Shown here one piece after another: positions 45,969-58,205 of a stretch of 64,000 nucleotides of DNA. Each line of letters begins with the position of its first letter. The first letter of the stretch is position 1. The position numbers were made by a program, and so were the translations under genes. This DNA is from Misgurnus anguillicaudatus. Taxonomy: Eukaryota > Chordata > Actinopteri > Cypriniformes > Cobitidae. The stretch is from positions 12,764,501-12,828,500 of the forward strand of contig NC_073341.2 in the NCBI RefSeq assembly GCF_027580225.2, given 5' to 3'. Below the pieces are notes generated by a model, which worked only from the letters and a program-made list of their open reading frames with translations, had not been told where the DNA came from and did not search any database.

Positions 45969-48900
45969 ATGATGTTAGAATCAGCAGCACATATTCGTCG
46001 GAGAGGGGCTCAGGACTTCGAGGGGTACTCTGATCACATCTGTGCGTCTCAGGGTTCAGCCCCCGTCCGCGCAGTGAAGACCGGCCTGTCCGGTGGGATG
46101 TTAGAGTTTAATGCCGATCACATCAGTTTGGCAGACTGGACACCCATATTGTCAGCCCTCGCCATCAATAAACACCTCCAGCATATTTCCATCAAGAGTT
46201 GCCATCTCACCAGCCTTGGAGCTCAAAGTTTGTTGACAGACTCATAGTAGAAGTGAAATATTTAGTTATTTGTATTGCTGGTCTGAATGAGTTTGTTGGA
46301 TTAAAAGTGAAATGTATTTGTTTTTCTGCCTCTCAGGTTCTTACAGAACCCATATTAAGAAGAAGACCCCTGCAGTCCATTCAAAGACTATGACCCTTCA
46401 GTTGTGTAAGGCTGTGCAGAAGTGTCTGTCGGAGTCAAACAGTCTGAAAACCTTACAGCTACATGCTTTACCATTCAGAGAGAGGGATCTTATTGCTCTC
46501 ACCAAGGTAAACTGTTCTCTTCTGTCTAATAGTAGGCCCATATGAAGTCTCTTGTTTGTTTTTGGTCTACATAACTCTGTATGTAATGCTTGAAAACGCA
46601 AACTTTTAAAAACTGGTTTCAAAATGCAAGTTTCTGAAAACGACACATTGGCTGTGGAGGACAAAAAATGACTGGAGTGTAAACAAATGAATAAATGCAT
46701 AAATGTATAAATATAGAAATAAATAAATGAATAAACACAATGCATAAATAATTAAATGCATACATAAATAAATGAATAAATTAAGTGTAAATAAATAAAT
46801 GTAGAAATACATAAATACATGTAGAAATAAAAATGGTATAACACAAATGGTATAAACAAAATACAATTAAAAGTTTGTGCTTTTGACAAAAAACATATTT
46901 ATTTATTTATGTGTATATATCTGCATTTAATTTTCTTATTTATTTCTGTATTTATTTATTTACACTTAAGTCATTTTTCATTCTCCATACTTGGCGTCTC
47001 CCTATAAACTATGAAAATGCGAATCTGTAACGGTGACATTATGCGAGTGTGTGTGTCAATTTAATCTATAGGCATCCGTGAGTATACAGGACTGTGCTTA
47101 TAACTTATATTTTTCAAAAACATGAAGAAAAACTTTTTTTACCACATCATTGTCATATAAATGTACCAAAACCTTAAAAATACCTTTATAATAGTCGTAC
47201 AGGTTTGGAAAAGATGATCAGTTTACATCCTTATAATGTTTTCTTTTAGGGTTTAGCTAAGAGCGTGTCACTGGAGCATCTCTCTTTAGCACACTGTCCA
47301 ATCGCTGATGAGGGTTTGGAAGGTAAGTTAAATAATTTCAGTATCACGTCCAAAACAGTGTCTTTGTGCTGGAGAACATAAAATGACAGATTGTGCTAAA
47401 CGTGATCAGATATAATATATGTAGATACAAAGTTTACTTGAGTCTTGGTACATTAAAAGTTTGCACAATATTAAAGGACAAATTGATATGTGATAATGCT
47501 TTAAGTTTGTAAAATCAATTTAAAGTATATTTAAATGTATATTTAAAATGAAAAATGATATATTTAGATATTATATAATATACATTTTAGTCTTTCTGAC
47601 TATCGATCCTCTTCCACACTGTCAGTCTCTCTGTTATCTACTTCAACCTAAACTTTTATTTTACATACATTTCTAAAGTATAAAATCATTACCGCAATAT
47701 ATTGTACTTAGATTACTGTTTATGGCTAAAGCTGTCTTTAGATGATGGAGCTATGTAAATATATCTGACAATATCAAGAATTATGTTTTTGAGTAGTATA
47801 CTGACTTTATTTTATGCGGTTATTTTTATACAGTCATTTGTCAGAGTGTGAAGTACTCCTCAACTATCAAGTCCGTGGATTTTACTTCCTGTAACATTAC
47901 ATGGCAGGGGGCGGAACATATGGCAAACATCATAAAGGTGAAAAATCGTGTGAATTATTACTGGCAAATAAAAAAAAGCTAGATTTCTGTTAGGACAAGA
48001 TCATTTAAGACTGAATCCATCACACATTTCTAAGACTCATCACTTGTTTAGCATCAGGCAATGAAGCGGCATAGCACGGCCTGGGTGGAGACTTTACGTT
48101 ACAGGAGGGCGGAGTTTGAGGCGATGAATGGACTACGCAGAGTTACTCTCAATGACAACATTTTAATCGGGGACCGAGGAGTGACGGCACTTGCCCGAGA
48201 GCTTACAGAGGACCTGTGGGTTAAAGGTTTGAGATGTTAAACACATGCATATCTTCATACTCAACTAATAAGCATATAAATCATGTTGTGTCTCCCCTAG
48301 CGGTGGACCTTCAGCGCTGCGGGATCTCAAATGACGGAGCTCGAATTTTAGAGCAGATGCTTCAGGCAAACAGCACTTTGTGTGTGATAGACATCAGGAG
48401 AAACCCACTGATTGGTATTTCATTCAACACACTGATACACACTTTTACTGTGACTCCATTGGCACTTTGTCAGAGTAAGTACAAACCATTATTCTTATAA
48501 TACTCTGTCGTTTCATTTCATAGATAATAATCTTGTTAAGGCCGTCATCAAAAAAGTTCTTATGAACACTAAAGGCCAAGACTCACAAGTAAGAACACTA
48601 CCGTTAATATATTATATATGGATGAGTGAATCAGTAACTGTTTATTTTTTAAGAAGATATTTTTAATTTAAGTACAGACAAATCATTGGCTTGGTGTATT
48701 TTTATTGCATTTCAGTATCTTTGGCTCAAACCACCTTCCTCTAAAGAATCACCAGATCAATCACGTCACACAAGGAGGAGGAACACTGGAAAAGCTACAT
48801 ATAGAATCGGTAATTTTGTACTCAATGCTGGTTTTATTAGACATTCGGTATAGTTTAAGTTATAGAATTACTGTCGTTCTTCGCAGGATCACGCCGATCG

Positions 48901-51900
48901 TCATTAAACTCTGGCTGGAAGCCTCCTCGCCCGGGATCGTCGGCTTACGTCCCGTGGCGAACTGCAGCACGTGCCGGCTTACAGAGGTAAGCACAGAGAC
49001 ACTGGGAAAATCATTAAACAAAGATTGCCAACAACAACACCAAGGTCATGAGTTCGAATCCCAATGACGGTTTCTGGAAGGTCTTAAAAAGTCTTACATT
49101 TCAAAATCAAAAAAGACTTAAATTTGCTGTTCTAGGTCTTAAATAATTTTAAACGGGTCTTAATTTTCATACGTCCATGTAACGCTACCTCTAATGCTGA
49201 TTGAAATGCTCTCGCCATTTCAATGCCATTGTTTTGTATCAAGATGCACACCAGTAATGTATTTTTTGAGGTATGTTTGTAAGAAACTTGTTAAATGTTT
49301 TAATATAAATAAGACTGGATTAATCTAAACCCTGTCAGGGAAACCACCCTTATATATCTTAGCATTGTTGTTTAAAAAAATCATGTGTTTATTTGGTTTT
49401 GATACTTCATTGTCACATCATTGTTGTCATTTTAAAAGCTTTTTTATTACCAAAAAAATATTAGATACTTGATCATCCTCAATTATCAAAATAATAGTTA
49501 GTGAAAACTCTATAAATAGGTTAAAACATTTAAAAATCTTGTAATTTCAGTTAAATAAAAGGATATTTTCTATTCATATATTTCATCATTGAGGATTTCT
49601 TAAAACTTCGTCCTGAATTCTCATGGTGAAAAACTTATCTGGTTAAATATGTCTTAAAGGGGACATATCATGAAAATTTACTTTTTTTATGTTTAAGTGC
49701 TATAATTGGGTCCCCAGTGCTTCTATCAGCCTAGAAAATGTGAAAAAGATCAACTCAGTAACTTATTTTTGATAAACCATTCTCTGTAAGGTCATTGAAA
49801 TTTGGCTCCCCTTGTGATGTCAGAAGGGGATAATACCGCCCCTTAATCTTCACTATCCAACCACAGCACTGCCATTTAGTGCAGAGATCAACTCATTCGC
49901 ATTTTAAAGGCACATTTTTGTTCAACACCTACGAAGTGACAATTTTAACATGTTAGAGTAAATTATATGTTGGATAAAATTCACATAAAAACTCTGGGGA
50001 CACCAAAAATTTATTTGACATCTTACAAAAGTCTTGTGAAATGTAAATTTAATTCATAATGATCTTTAAAAGTCTTACATTTTATTTGGTGAAACCTGCA
50101 GAAACCCTGCAATGAACACATGAATGAATTGGACTGTGAAGTTGCACTGTAAAAGTTGTTTAAAAGCTTCAGCCCCCAAAATGCATTAATGTAAGTGTAA
50201 TAATTGAACACAGTACGTATGAGAAGTAAATCTGTGTGTCTCGTTCTCTGTTAATCTCAATATAGAGGTGTATCACAGGCTGAGGACATGAAAGAGCAGA
50301 GTTTTCAGGTAAAGATCGTTTCCTTCTCTTCTACCTTACATCAGGCCCTTAAAAAGTTGTACGTCAATGCTAAAAAACTCAGTGTTCATATTTCATGGGA
50401 TAGGAAATGGGTTTTCACTTCGGGACTGTTCTGGTTTATGATGTATTCATAATATTTGAGTGTTGATGATGATGTTACGATGCTGATCTTCATCAGAATG
50501 CCACATCTGTGCGGGTAACTGTGGAAACGGAGTCCGAATCGGAGGATGTGGAGAGTGTACCTGTGGAGAGTCCTCACGAGAGAATCACAAGCTGTCAGTT
50601 CAGACGATTACAAACCGAAAACAATCGATTAAAGGTACTGTAGTCACACCCCCTGAGTTATTGTTGTCTGTCATTCACATGAATATATGCATGACACACA
50701 ATAAATATAGCTGCAAGCAGCAATGCCGGGGTCAAGCCGAAAAGGGCACAAAAGGATGCAAAATTGAGATTGTATAAGCAGATTGAAGAGGTAAACCTAA
50801 TCATTTTAGATGAAAAAACAAAAAAGTAATCAACAAAATTAATCTAAGTTCTTGTCTACTGCAATCTTCCTTCTGTTATTGACAATCATGGAACATTAGA
50901 GCACTGAAGGACATGTGAGTGGTGTTTGCAGTGGCAAAACATGGGTCACATCATGTTAAAACAAGTTTAATTAGTCAAAAGAGACCATCCCCGTGTCTCT
51001 ATGATGTTCTGATGCAGAGATATAGCTTTTGCATAAACGGTTGATAAGGTATTCTCATTGGTTGCTAGGTAGTGAATTGGCAACCACCAGTGATTATAGT
51101 CAAAGCCATGAAGGGAATAATCCATGATGACTCATGGTTTTAGATGTGTTGCTGCAGTAGTTTTAGGCAAAAATACCATATTCTATCTCAAAACCAGTAG
51201 GTGGCGCAATGAAAAAATTGTACATGGAACATCAGGTCATGATTATGTTACGTTTAGCTAGTTTTATGACTATACACTTTAGTTTAGTGAAGAAACAGTT
51301 GTATGACCATAGGGCTGGCTTGTTATCAAATGTTTTGTTCAATTATAAGGCCATCTAGTTGTGCAAGCATACAATTTTTTTTGTGTAGCCTCAGAATGTG
51401 CTCATGCATCAGCGTATCAAATCTGGTGAAAAAATATATTTTCGTTACGAAGTTACAACCATTTCTGTGTAAAACACACAAAATTTTAATGTAATTTTTC
51501 GTTTTTTGCAATTTTCGGCAATTTCTGATGAAAATTTTAATATAACGCCAATATAACTTTTTGTTCAGAAGGTAAGGTTAGTTTCTTCCTATGGTGTTTT
51601 CGAGTTGATCGGAAAAACGTTTGCGGAGATATTCACGCGTGTTTCTTAAGCACTATTTTGCTGCGCAGGGTTAACCGTAAGGCTAATTCTGGCGTGTTTG
51701 ATATCGTTGGACTCGGCAACTATTCAGAACTCCAAAGAAACAAGTCCCGTAAAAATACGTCAATCGGAGCCAAAGTTATAGGTGTATAAAACATTTCTCT
51801 GGCCACTAGGTGGCGCTGCGACTAAACTGTGCATGCACCCTCAGTTCCTGACTGGCATCAGAAGCACCATGTGTCGTGTCAATAGGCCTAGGTTTGACGA

Positions 51901-54496
51901 AGATACAGCCTAAAATCTGTTTTTTTGCGCTCTACGTATAATTCGTTAAGGCGGTATACGACAACGGATTGCTTTATCGAAATTCTTTTGATAACTTTTT
52001 GCCATGAGTGTCTCAAGATGATACATACAAATTTTGGTGGCAATCAGACAAAAGCTCTAGGACGAGTTCAAAAAAGTAGGTTTTACGAATAATTCAAAAT
52101 GGCGGAAAAATTTTCATGACGGAAAATAACGGCATATGGTCGAATCGTCTTGAGCCAAGGAATCAGAAGAAGTAAGAATTTTGTTTCTAGGTCTTACGGA
52201 TCAGAAGTTATAAGCAAAACATAAGTGCAACTTTGGACTGTTGGTGGCGCTAGTGGGTTAGACATAGAGACTCCAAATTTGCTGTGGGGACACATTGGAC
52301 TGTCCTCTATCAGTGTGCCAAATTTCATAACTTTCCTACGTACGGTTCTATGGGCTGCCATAGACCGCAATGGAACAGGAAGAAGAATAATATATAAGAA
52401 AAAGAAGAAAACTAACAGATACAATAGGGGTCTTCGCCCATTCTGGGCTTGACCCCTAAATATATACTTTAATAGAGCATCTGTCTATCAAAGAGGATCC
52501 AGCATTGTGACGTTTATTTTAATGTGGGCTTTTACTTTTTTGACATTTTAGCATTTATGTCTGCATTTCTTCTCTCAGATATTAATCAAGTGTAATATTC
52601 AACCATTAAAGGGGACATTTCACAAGACTTTTTTAAGATGTCAAATATTGTGGTTGGATAGTGCAGATTAAGGGTATTATCCCCTTCTGACATCACAAGG
52701 AGAGCCAAATTTCACATTTTTTCACATGCTTGCCGAGCATGGTTTACCAAAACTAAGTTACTGGGTTGATCTTTCACACATTTTCTAGGTTGGTGGAAGG
52801 ACTGGGGAACCAATTATAGCACTTAAACATGAAAAAAGTCCGATTTTCATGATATGTCCCCTGTTAAACTTTTTTATTAAGGACATAAAAGTGTTAATGA
52901 TATAAAAGTAAATAACTATAATTTGACATCTGAACTATTTGGGCCCCCAAAGATCATTTTTATTAGTAGTAACGTGGGTGTGGTAGACGGCCCACCGTCA
53001 TATTCTTTCATAGGGCCATAATTGAAAGTCGTCTAGTTGCACGTCTTCCCTAAAGGGACTTTGGTTTAGGGCAGCTTTGACACAAACTTTACATTGGTCT
53101 AATAAATTTAGATAAGATATTAAATAGACAACAAAATATCAAACCATATGACAACCGCAAAGAATTTCCACCTTTGTTCACAACTTACTACACTTTTAAA
53201 GTGCTATAGTAGTTACTTGTGGACCATCAGAGGTGCTTTACCATATACTGTATAGCTTATACATGGTTAAAATAAAGAAAACATTCTCTAGGACCAAGGT
53301 ACTACACAAGACGACAACAAGACCCATACATAACTGTAATATAAGTGTGCAAGACTTCAAGCCCATGTGTAATTATTTAGATAAAACAATGCACTTGTTT
53401 CCCTCACCTACAGGTGGAGCTAGAGGATTGTCGCCTGAGGCTTGGAGAGGAAAGGAACGCCAGACTGAAAACCAACTCTCGTCTGGTGGAGGTACACGTT
53501 TCCCATTACGTTCTGTTTGTAAAGTGAATAGATCATTATGTGACTTGATATAAATATGTGTCTGGTTTATAGCTGGAACTGGAGAATGAGCGTTTGCGCA
53601 GTCTGAACCTCTCTCTGTCTGAAGCCCATATGAGCACCTCTGTTCTGGATGATGAACGTGTGCTGGAAAGCATCGAGTCTTCCTTTCACAAATTCCACGC
53701 CTTCCTAGATCTTCTTAAAGATGCTGGGTCTGTCTAATCTCCTATCAAACATTTACAATTACTGATTCAATTCGAAAACTATATGGAGAAAAATCCTCAA
53801 AAAACTTCATTTCTTTTTGACTGAACAAAGAAAGATATGAACATCTTGGATGACATGCGGGTGAAAAAATAATCCAAATGTTTTTTTTTATGAAAGTGCA
53901 ATATTCCTTTAATTATACTGTAGGCTGGGCCAATTTGCATCTATGGCTGGGATTGACCAATCAGACTTTGGAATACTTGGGAATCCTCAGCTTTCCTCAA
54001 CAGAGAGAAGGCCTATAGGCCACGATGACCAGACAAATGAGGAGAATGTAGCAGTAAGTAGACATACAGTCGTAGATTTTTTTTAATGTATTTTATATTT
54101 ATGTTGGTTGATTATAATTGCTGTATTTACTCCATACAGATGATGAGTGTCCCTGTATCAGGTACGTCTGCTAACAATGTAGACGTTTCCCAGAGCCAAC
54201 CACTACAGGAATTGCCTTTAATTCCAGCCAGCATGAGCCGCGCCTCTCCCATCCTGCAGGAGCCACTCGCGTTTGAAGCTCCCGAGCAAAGAGCCAGCGC
54301 AGTCTCTCGCTCAGGGAGTTCACTCAGCAGTGCCAGCACTCAATCCAAAGGCTTAAAATCCTACAGATCAAATGGATCTGAGGGGAAAGTGTTTTCAGCC
54401 GTCGGCTCGAGAGCATCTAGTCTGTCTCAGTTGGGTTCAGGCAGACAGAGTCATTCAGGAAGCCAAAAGAGTTCTGCTGGACAGCTCGGGTTTTAG
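45969..54496 (+). CDS. cep78: CEP78, centrosomal leucine-rich-repeat protein, 15 coding exons
   Basis: CEP78 is a centriolar protein needed for ciliogenesis and photoreceptor function. Coding exons: 45969-46227, 46337-46506, 47250-47322, 47834-47937, 48058-48226, 48301-48414, 48524-48588, 48716-48809, 48887-48986, 50266-50308, 50497-50634, 53414-53491, 53573-53727, 53924-54053, 54140-54496. They total 2049 nt (682 aa; human CEP78 is about 690). Start [12 protein letters not shown]. An N-terminal leucine-rich-repeat region follows: [85 protein letters not shown]. Then come a basic linker with PWRTAARA, a coiled coil ([38 protein letters not shown]) and the hallmark [18 protein letters not shown], ending in a serine-rich tail ([14 protein letters not shown]). 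The exon 1 donor (CAAA-GTTTGT) is weak; all phases agree. Confidence 0.93.
46740..46985. repeat. AAAT/TAAA simple-repeat region
   Basis: It is made of imperfect AATAAATGCATA and TTTATTTA units in CEP78 intron 2. The open frames crossing it are composition artefacts. Confidence 0.7.
49657..50045. repeat. 'GGGGACATATCATGA' family copy
   Basis: It begins AAAGGGGACATATCATGAAAA, contains CTATCCAACCACAGCACTGC, and ends CTGGGGACACCAAAAATTTA ... GTCTTGTGAAATG. It matches the copies at 9050, 32337 and 52608. Confidence 0.65.
50710..52456. mobile_element. Unclassified 1.75-kb element with 8-bp target duplication
   Basis: It starts GCTGCAAGCAGCAATGCCGG and ends CTGGGCTTGACCCC. TAAATATA lies on both sides (50702-50709 and 52457-52464). 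The extreme ends are not inverted repeats, but GGGGTCAAGCC (50729) pairs with GGGCTTGACCCC at the end. It contains several AGGTGGCGC motifs. No protein is recognised. Confidence 0.7.
52608..52866. repeat. 'GGGGACATATCATGA' family copy, inverted
   Basis: Reverse-orientation member: AAAGGGGACATTTCACAAG at the left, TTTTCATGATATGTCCCCT at the right. It lies in a CEP78 intron. Confidence 0.65.
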
Positions 54497-54614
54497 CCAG
54501 ATAGAAGATAAAGAAATCTGTGATGATGTGATTCGACTTCATGTATTTGTTGAAAAGTTCGTGGATTACTTGGCATCTTGCAGCTATATTGACATCCTAA
54601 ACGTGCAGCGGTAA
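54441..54614 (+). CDS. Overlapping-frame C-terminal segment at the end of CEP78
   Basis: After TTGGGTTCAG there is an open frame shifted by one base from the CEP78 tail. It reads [20 protein letters not shown], then EDKEICDDVIRLHVFVEKF and VDYLASCSYIDILNVQR, and ends TAA at 54612-54614 or at a donor GTAAAC (54611). The composition looks coding: charged, helical, few low-complexity runs. Base composition becomes strongly AT-rich only after it. It could be reached from CEP78 through a very short intron 54389-54440 (52 nt, GT...AG), through a longer one from 54302, or by an indel. I do not recognise the domain. Confidence 0.35.
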   Translation, partial: ADRVIQEAKRVLLDSSGFSQIEDKEICDDVIRLHVFVEKFVDYLASCSYIDILNVQR

Positions 54615-54858
54615 ACTGAAGTTTAGGATCTCTGCTATAGACCATAATGATTTATTTGTGCGTTTATAATTCAATGAGACTACATTTCTTTTACTTGTAT
54701 AGTAACTGTAAGTTTTTATTTGTATAATAATTGAATTTATACACTTAACTGTGATATAAAATCAAATTTGCGGTTTATGAATTGTTGTTAAACTGATGTT
54801 GGATTTTCTATTGATGGTTTAAAGTACAAACTTTGTTTTATAGCATTTTTCACTTGAA

Positions 54859-54864
54859 AATAAA
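54859..54864 (+). promoter_or_regulatory. Poly(A) signal of CEP78
   Basis: AATAAA about 360 bases after the main-frame CEP78 stop, in AT-rich 3' UTR-like sequence. Confidence 0.55.
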
Positions 54865-55379
54865 TATTTCACAAGTGCTCACAGCTTAGGTGGAAATACT
54901 TTGTGTTAACAATGTGCAGTTGGATTATATTGGACGTATATGCTGCATTTCTAGCAGTCCTTGACATTAACTTTTTTGATCACCAGCAAAGTGTTTTCCG
55001 ACAGCCTAAATGAAGAAAAATTCAGTCTCTGCCTGTCTTAGACTTGTCTTATTCATATAGAAGAAAATTGCACGTATATTTATGGCCTAATATATAAACT
55101 GAAACGTGTATATATGTATTTTAAATGGCCTTTCTCAGACAATTTAACACAGGGTTAAATTTTGCTGATGTTTCATCGCATAGTTCATCAAAATGCGTCT
55201 CAATGTGCCTTGCGCTGTTTGATGAGTTTGTGAGTTGATGTGATCACCACTATCTGGAGATGAATGGTAAAGAAGACAGAAGAGGTCAATGCAGACCCCA
55301 GATCAGTAGGGGTTAGGAGCTCTGTTGTGATTTATGGCCAAGAGATTAAACAGGTTGCTTAAATATTTGTTCACATCGA

Positions 55380-56020
55380 CAGTCAAAAAACCAACAACAA
55401 TAATTTACTCACCCCATGTCATTAAAAATATTAATGGGTTTTCTTTGTTCAGTCGAGAAAAAATTAAATTTTTATTTTTTTATTATTTAAAGGAACATTA
55501 TGTAAGAAATGTATATCAATGAATCATAAAATGGCCCTGATATGTCACTAGACATTAAGAAAACATTTTCATTTCAATACTTTTATCACTCACAACAGTG
55601 GTCCGGCTAGGATATTGTCATTTAAAAAGTGAAGTTGCAGCCCTCAACTGATGTTTATGTTGTCATGTTGTGTATTGGCCACCAGTTGTGTGATTGCAGT
55701 ACCTGTTTTAGCCACAAGTTTTGTAATTGCAATACCAGTTTTGGCCACAATCCTACATACTGTTGCTTTAATGGACTTTATTGGACCCCAACAGTTTACT
55801 GTTTAAATGCAGTTTAAAATTGCTGTTTCAACACAGATTCAAAGGGCTCTAAAAGATCCCAAACGAGGCATAAGGGTCTTATCTAGCTAAACCATTGGCA
55901 TTTTCGCAAGATAAATATTTACTTTTAAAGCACAACTTCTCCTCTTGCACCAGCCGTGTAACGCGCCAGCTCGACATGGGGGTGAGTATTATCTTGATTT
56001 TTTTAAGAAAGTGGAGAAAT
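55380..56020. mobile_element. Fold-back element copy after CEP78
   Basis: TTCTTTGTTCAGTCGAGAAA and AACGAGGCATAAGGGTCTTA belong to the 6323 family. A segment starting AAAGGAACATTATGTAAGAA (about 55492-55765) seems to be inserted in it. Confidence 0.5.
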
Positions 56021-56068
56021 CCTTTAAGTGGCACCCATGTGTTAAGTGTTTGTACAATCGTGCATCAG

Positions 56069-56282
56069 CGCCTACAGAAGCTTAAGATATATCGACTCTA
56101 CAGAAAGACAAATACTACTGTATCTTACAGCCTACAATGAAATCAATGACTGTCTGAAACCGTTCACTGTTCCCTATACAGAATACGAAAATGAATGTGC
56201 AACTTTGAACAGTGACGTAAATACCATTCGTCATAAACTCTTAGACCTGTGTGGCTTTATGGATTCTACTGTGAAACACTAA
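56069..56282 (+). CDS. Candidate last exon, unrecognised protein segment, with poly(A) signal
   Basis: After TGCATCAG, an open frame reads AYRSLRYIDSTERQILLYL, TAYNEINDCLKPFTVPYTEY, ENECATLNSDVNTIRHKLL and DLCGFMDSTVKH, then stops at 56280-56282. AATAAA follows at 56339-56344. Its phase matches the donor at 54611 (codon CG|C), so it could extend the overlapping CEP78 tail. Alternatively it is the end of a separate small gene. The acceptor polypyrimidine tract is poor. I do not recognise the family. Confidence 0.4.
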
Positions 56283-56649
56283 AGGTTTTCCTTTCTTACT
56301 GTTTGTCACAAATGTCGTGTTTATTGGATTAAGTTGATAATAAAGAGAACAAAACAACTGCTTTTCATATTTATGTTTGTTAATTATATTTCATAAAAAT
56401 ATGCATTATATTGAAAATAAAAGGCATCACATTTATTGTAATGTTTTTAAAGTAGAAAATAACTAAAAACAAGAACAAAAAAAGTGTATAAAAATACTTT
56501 TGTGGTGTAGTATGTATAATGTATATTAATATTATCTTTAACAATATGCTGCACTGACGAAAGAAGAAAAAACACAATAAATCAAATCAAATCAATAAAT
56601 AAAGGTAAAATATTAAAAACATATTAAATCTTTCAAACTCAAAATAAAA

Positions 56650-57075
56650 TTGAATTAAAATTGTATTTATATAGTGCTTTTCACAATTTGTAATTGTTTC
56701 AAAGCAGCTTTACATTACTAGAAACAGGGAACAACACTCAACAAACAATTCGACAGACAGTATAAGTAGCAAAATACATGGCTATGAATAAACTTTACAA
56801 GCGAGCCAATGTCGGCTGACTCCCCGGGTTGAAAAAACCCCCTAGGAGAAAAACCTCCGAATTTTTTAGCCAGGAGGGAAAAAAAGTCCTAGGAGGGAAA
56901 AAACCCTTGGGAGATATATGTAAACGGATGAGGAGATTAAACAGGTTCCCCCGCCGGTGGTCATTGGTCAGGCATCGGCTGGGCATCACATTAAAGGACG
57001 TCCAGTAGATCAGTGGTGTGTTGACCTCCACGGCGGCCGGAACTGGGTCTGTTTGTCTCAATGTCCTCGGGTTCG
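56650..57075. repeat. Dispersed repeat truncating the Pim-like kinase
   Basis: It begins near TTGTATTTATATAGTGCTTT, then TTCAAAGCAGCTTTACATTA, then a GGAGGGAAAAAA-rich section and a CpG-rich end (GGACGTCCAGTAGATCAGTG ... CCTCGGGTTCGCGGAC). I recall this composite sequence as common in cyprinid genomes but cannot name its class. The boundary with kinase-like sequence is near 57075. Confidence 0.5.
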
Positions 57076-57296
57076 CGGACATTTTAGTGTAGATATCCTT
57101 GCCAGACTTCTTAATATATTTGATGGTGACCTACAAGAGAGAATAATCATATGTAAGTCATATATAATGTAGGGTTGGCAAAACAATTTGATGAAGAGCG
57201 ATTCTTCCTTTTTGCCATCAGATTTGCAGGTCCCCTCATATACTTCACTAAGGCACCTCTTCCATCTCCAATCTTCATCAAGCAATGACATTTTTC
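57075..57296 (-). pseudogene. Broken Pim-type kinase N-lobe (two exons)
   Basis: The exon 57296-57208 opens in phase as RKCHCLMKIGDGRG. A one-base shift is then needed to continue SEVYEGTCKSDGKK, and the expected donor after GATGGCAAAAAG is GA rather than GT. The acceptor CTCTTGTAG at 57131 is followed by VTIKYIKKSGKDIYTK, with K in the position of the VAIK lysine. Homologous sequence stops near 57075, where a dispersed repeat begins. The HRD, DFG and C-lobe regions are missing from the window. Confidence 0.55.
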
Positions 57297-57774
57297 CTGA
57301 AAAACAATCAGTACAAAATGAACACAAGAATTGTTTTGTCTCACATGAACTCCAATGACAGTGCTGCTTATAACATAACACACAGAATAAATATTCATTT
57401 AAAAAATGGGCAAATAATGGAAAGTTGTTCAGTACATCCAATGCTAATCAACTACTAGCAGAATAAACAAGAAGTGTGAGATCAAGTATGAGTGAAACCA
57501 CTTTTAAAAACATCTTCTAAAAATTTCTTTAAATAAGCAAATCAGGACAAGATAAAGGAAAAAGCTCAGGAGTCATTCTGATGAATCAAGAGAACTCAGT
57601 CCATCTGAATAACATGACATACCGAATACAGGGAGAAGGTATTACATAAACATCTGTCGTATAAACACACTTATTACGATAACTTGGCAGAGGTTTGAAA
57701 CAATAAAGTACAGTCGACAAAGGAGAAAATTAAAGCAGACAATAAAGAGCAGAACACAATAACATTATACTCAC

Positions 57775-57909
57775 TTTCACCATCACTTGACTTCATGCTG
57801 GATGAACCTTCCCGAGGATCATCTTGATCTTCAGCACTCTGATCCTGGTCAAATGGACCACATTGACTATCAGCTGCTTCTTGGCGTGTAAATGGATGTA
57901 TTACCAAAA
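57775..57909 (-). CDS. Pim-like gene, acidic exon before the kinase loop
   Basis: The acceptor CTCTGTCCAG is followed by VLVIHPFTRQEAADSQC, GPFDQDQSAEDQDDPREGSS and SMKSSDGE, with donor GTGAGT. It is 135 nt, phase 1-1, and joins in phase to the glycine-loop exon at 57296. Confidence 0.5.
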
Positions 57910-58003
57910 CTGGACAGAGATTTGAATCAATCAAGGAGAGAAACAGTTAACAAGGGCAACAAAGCCGACAATACAAATCAGAACATAATAACATTATACT
58001 CAC

Positions 58004-58060
58004 TCTCATTATTGCTTATGAGGCTAGATGAACCTGACCAATCAGCTGCTTCTTGGAAAG
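58004..58060 (-). CDS. Pim-like gene, short 'FQEAAD' exon
   Basis: The acceptor GACCTAACAG is followed by AFQEAADWSGSSSLISNNE, with donor GTGAGT. It is 57 nt, phase 1-1. It is a short version of the exon at 57775 (RQEAAD ... GSSSMKSSDGE) lacking the CGPFDQD middle. Confidence 0.45.
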
Positions 58061-58205
58061 CTGTTAGGTCCAAGGCTGACGAACCAGACGGGCAATAGTC
58101 TGGTTCCACAAGCTCGCCGGCTCGAGTCCGATGGGACTATACTGCCTGTGTTTCTCACGAGCTGGGTGCAGGTAAGAAGAACCTGACTGACAATCAGAAT
58201 GATCT

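Noticed and set aside
46606..46866. Minus-strand open frames in CEP78 intron 2
   Set aside because: They are produced by ATTTATTT simple repeats.
48705..49067. 120-codon frame covering CEP78 exons 8-9
   Set aside because: It runs partly in the wrong frame and through an intron; the real coding parts are 48716-48809 and 48887-48986.
57058..57441. 127-codon minus-strand frame as a gene
   Set aside because: It reads through intron sequence on both sides of the Pim-like kinase exons; only the SEVYEGTCKSDGKK part is homologous.
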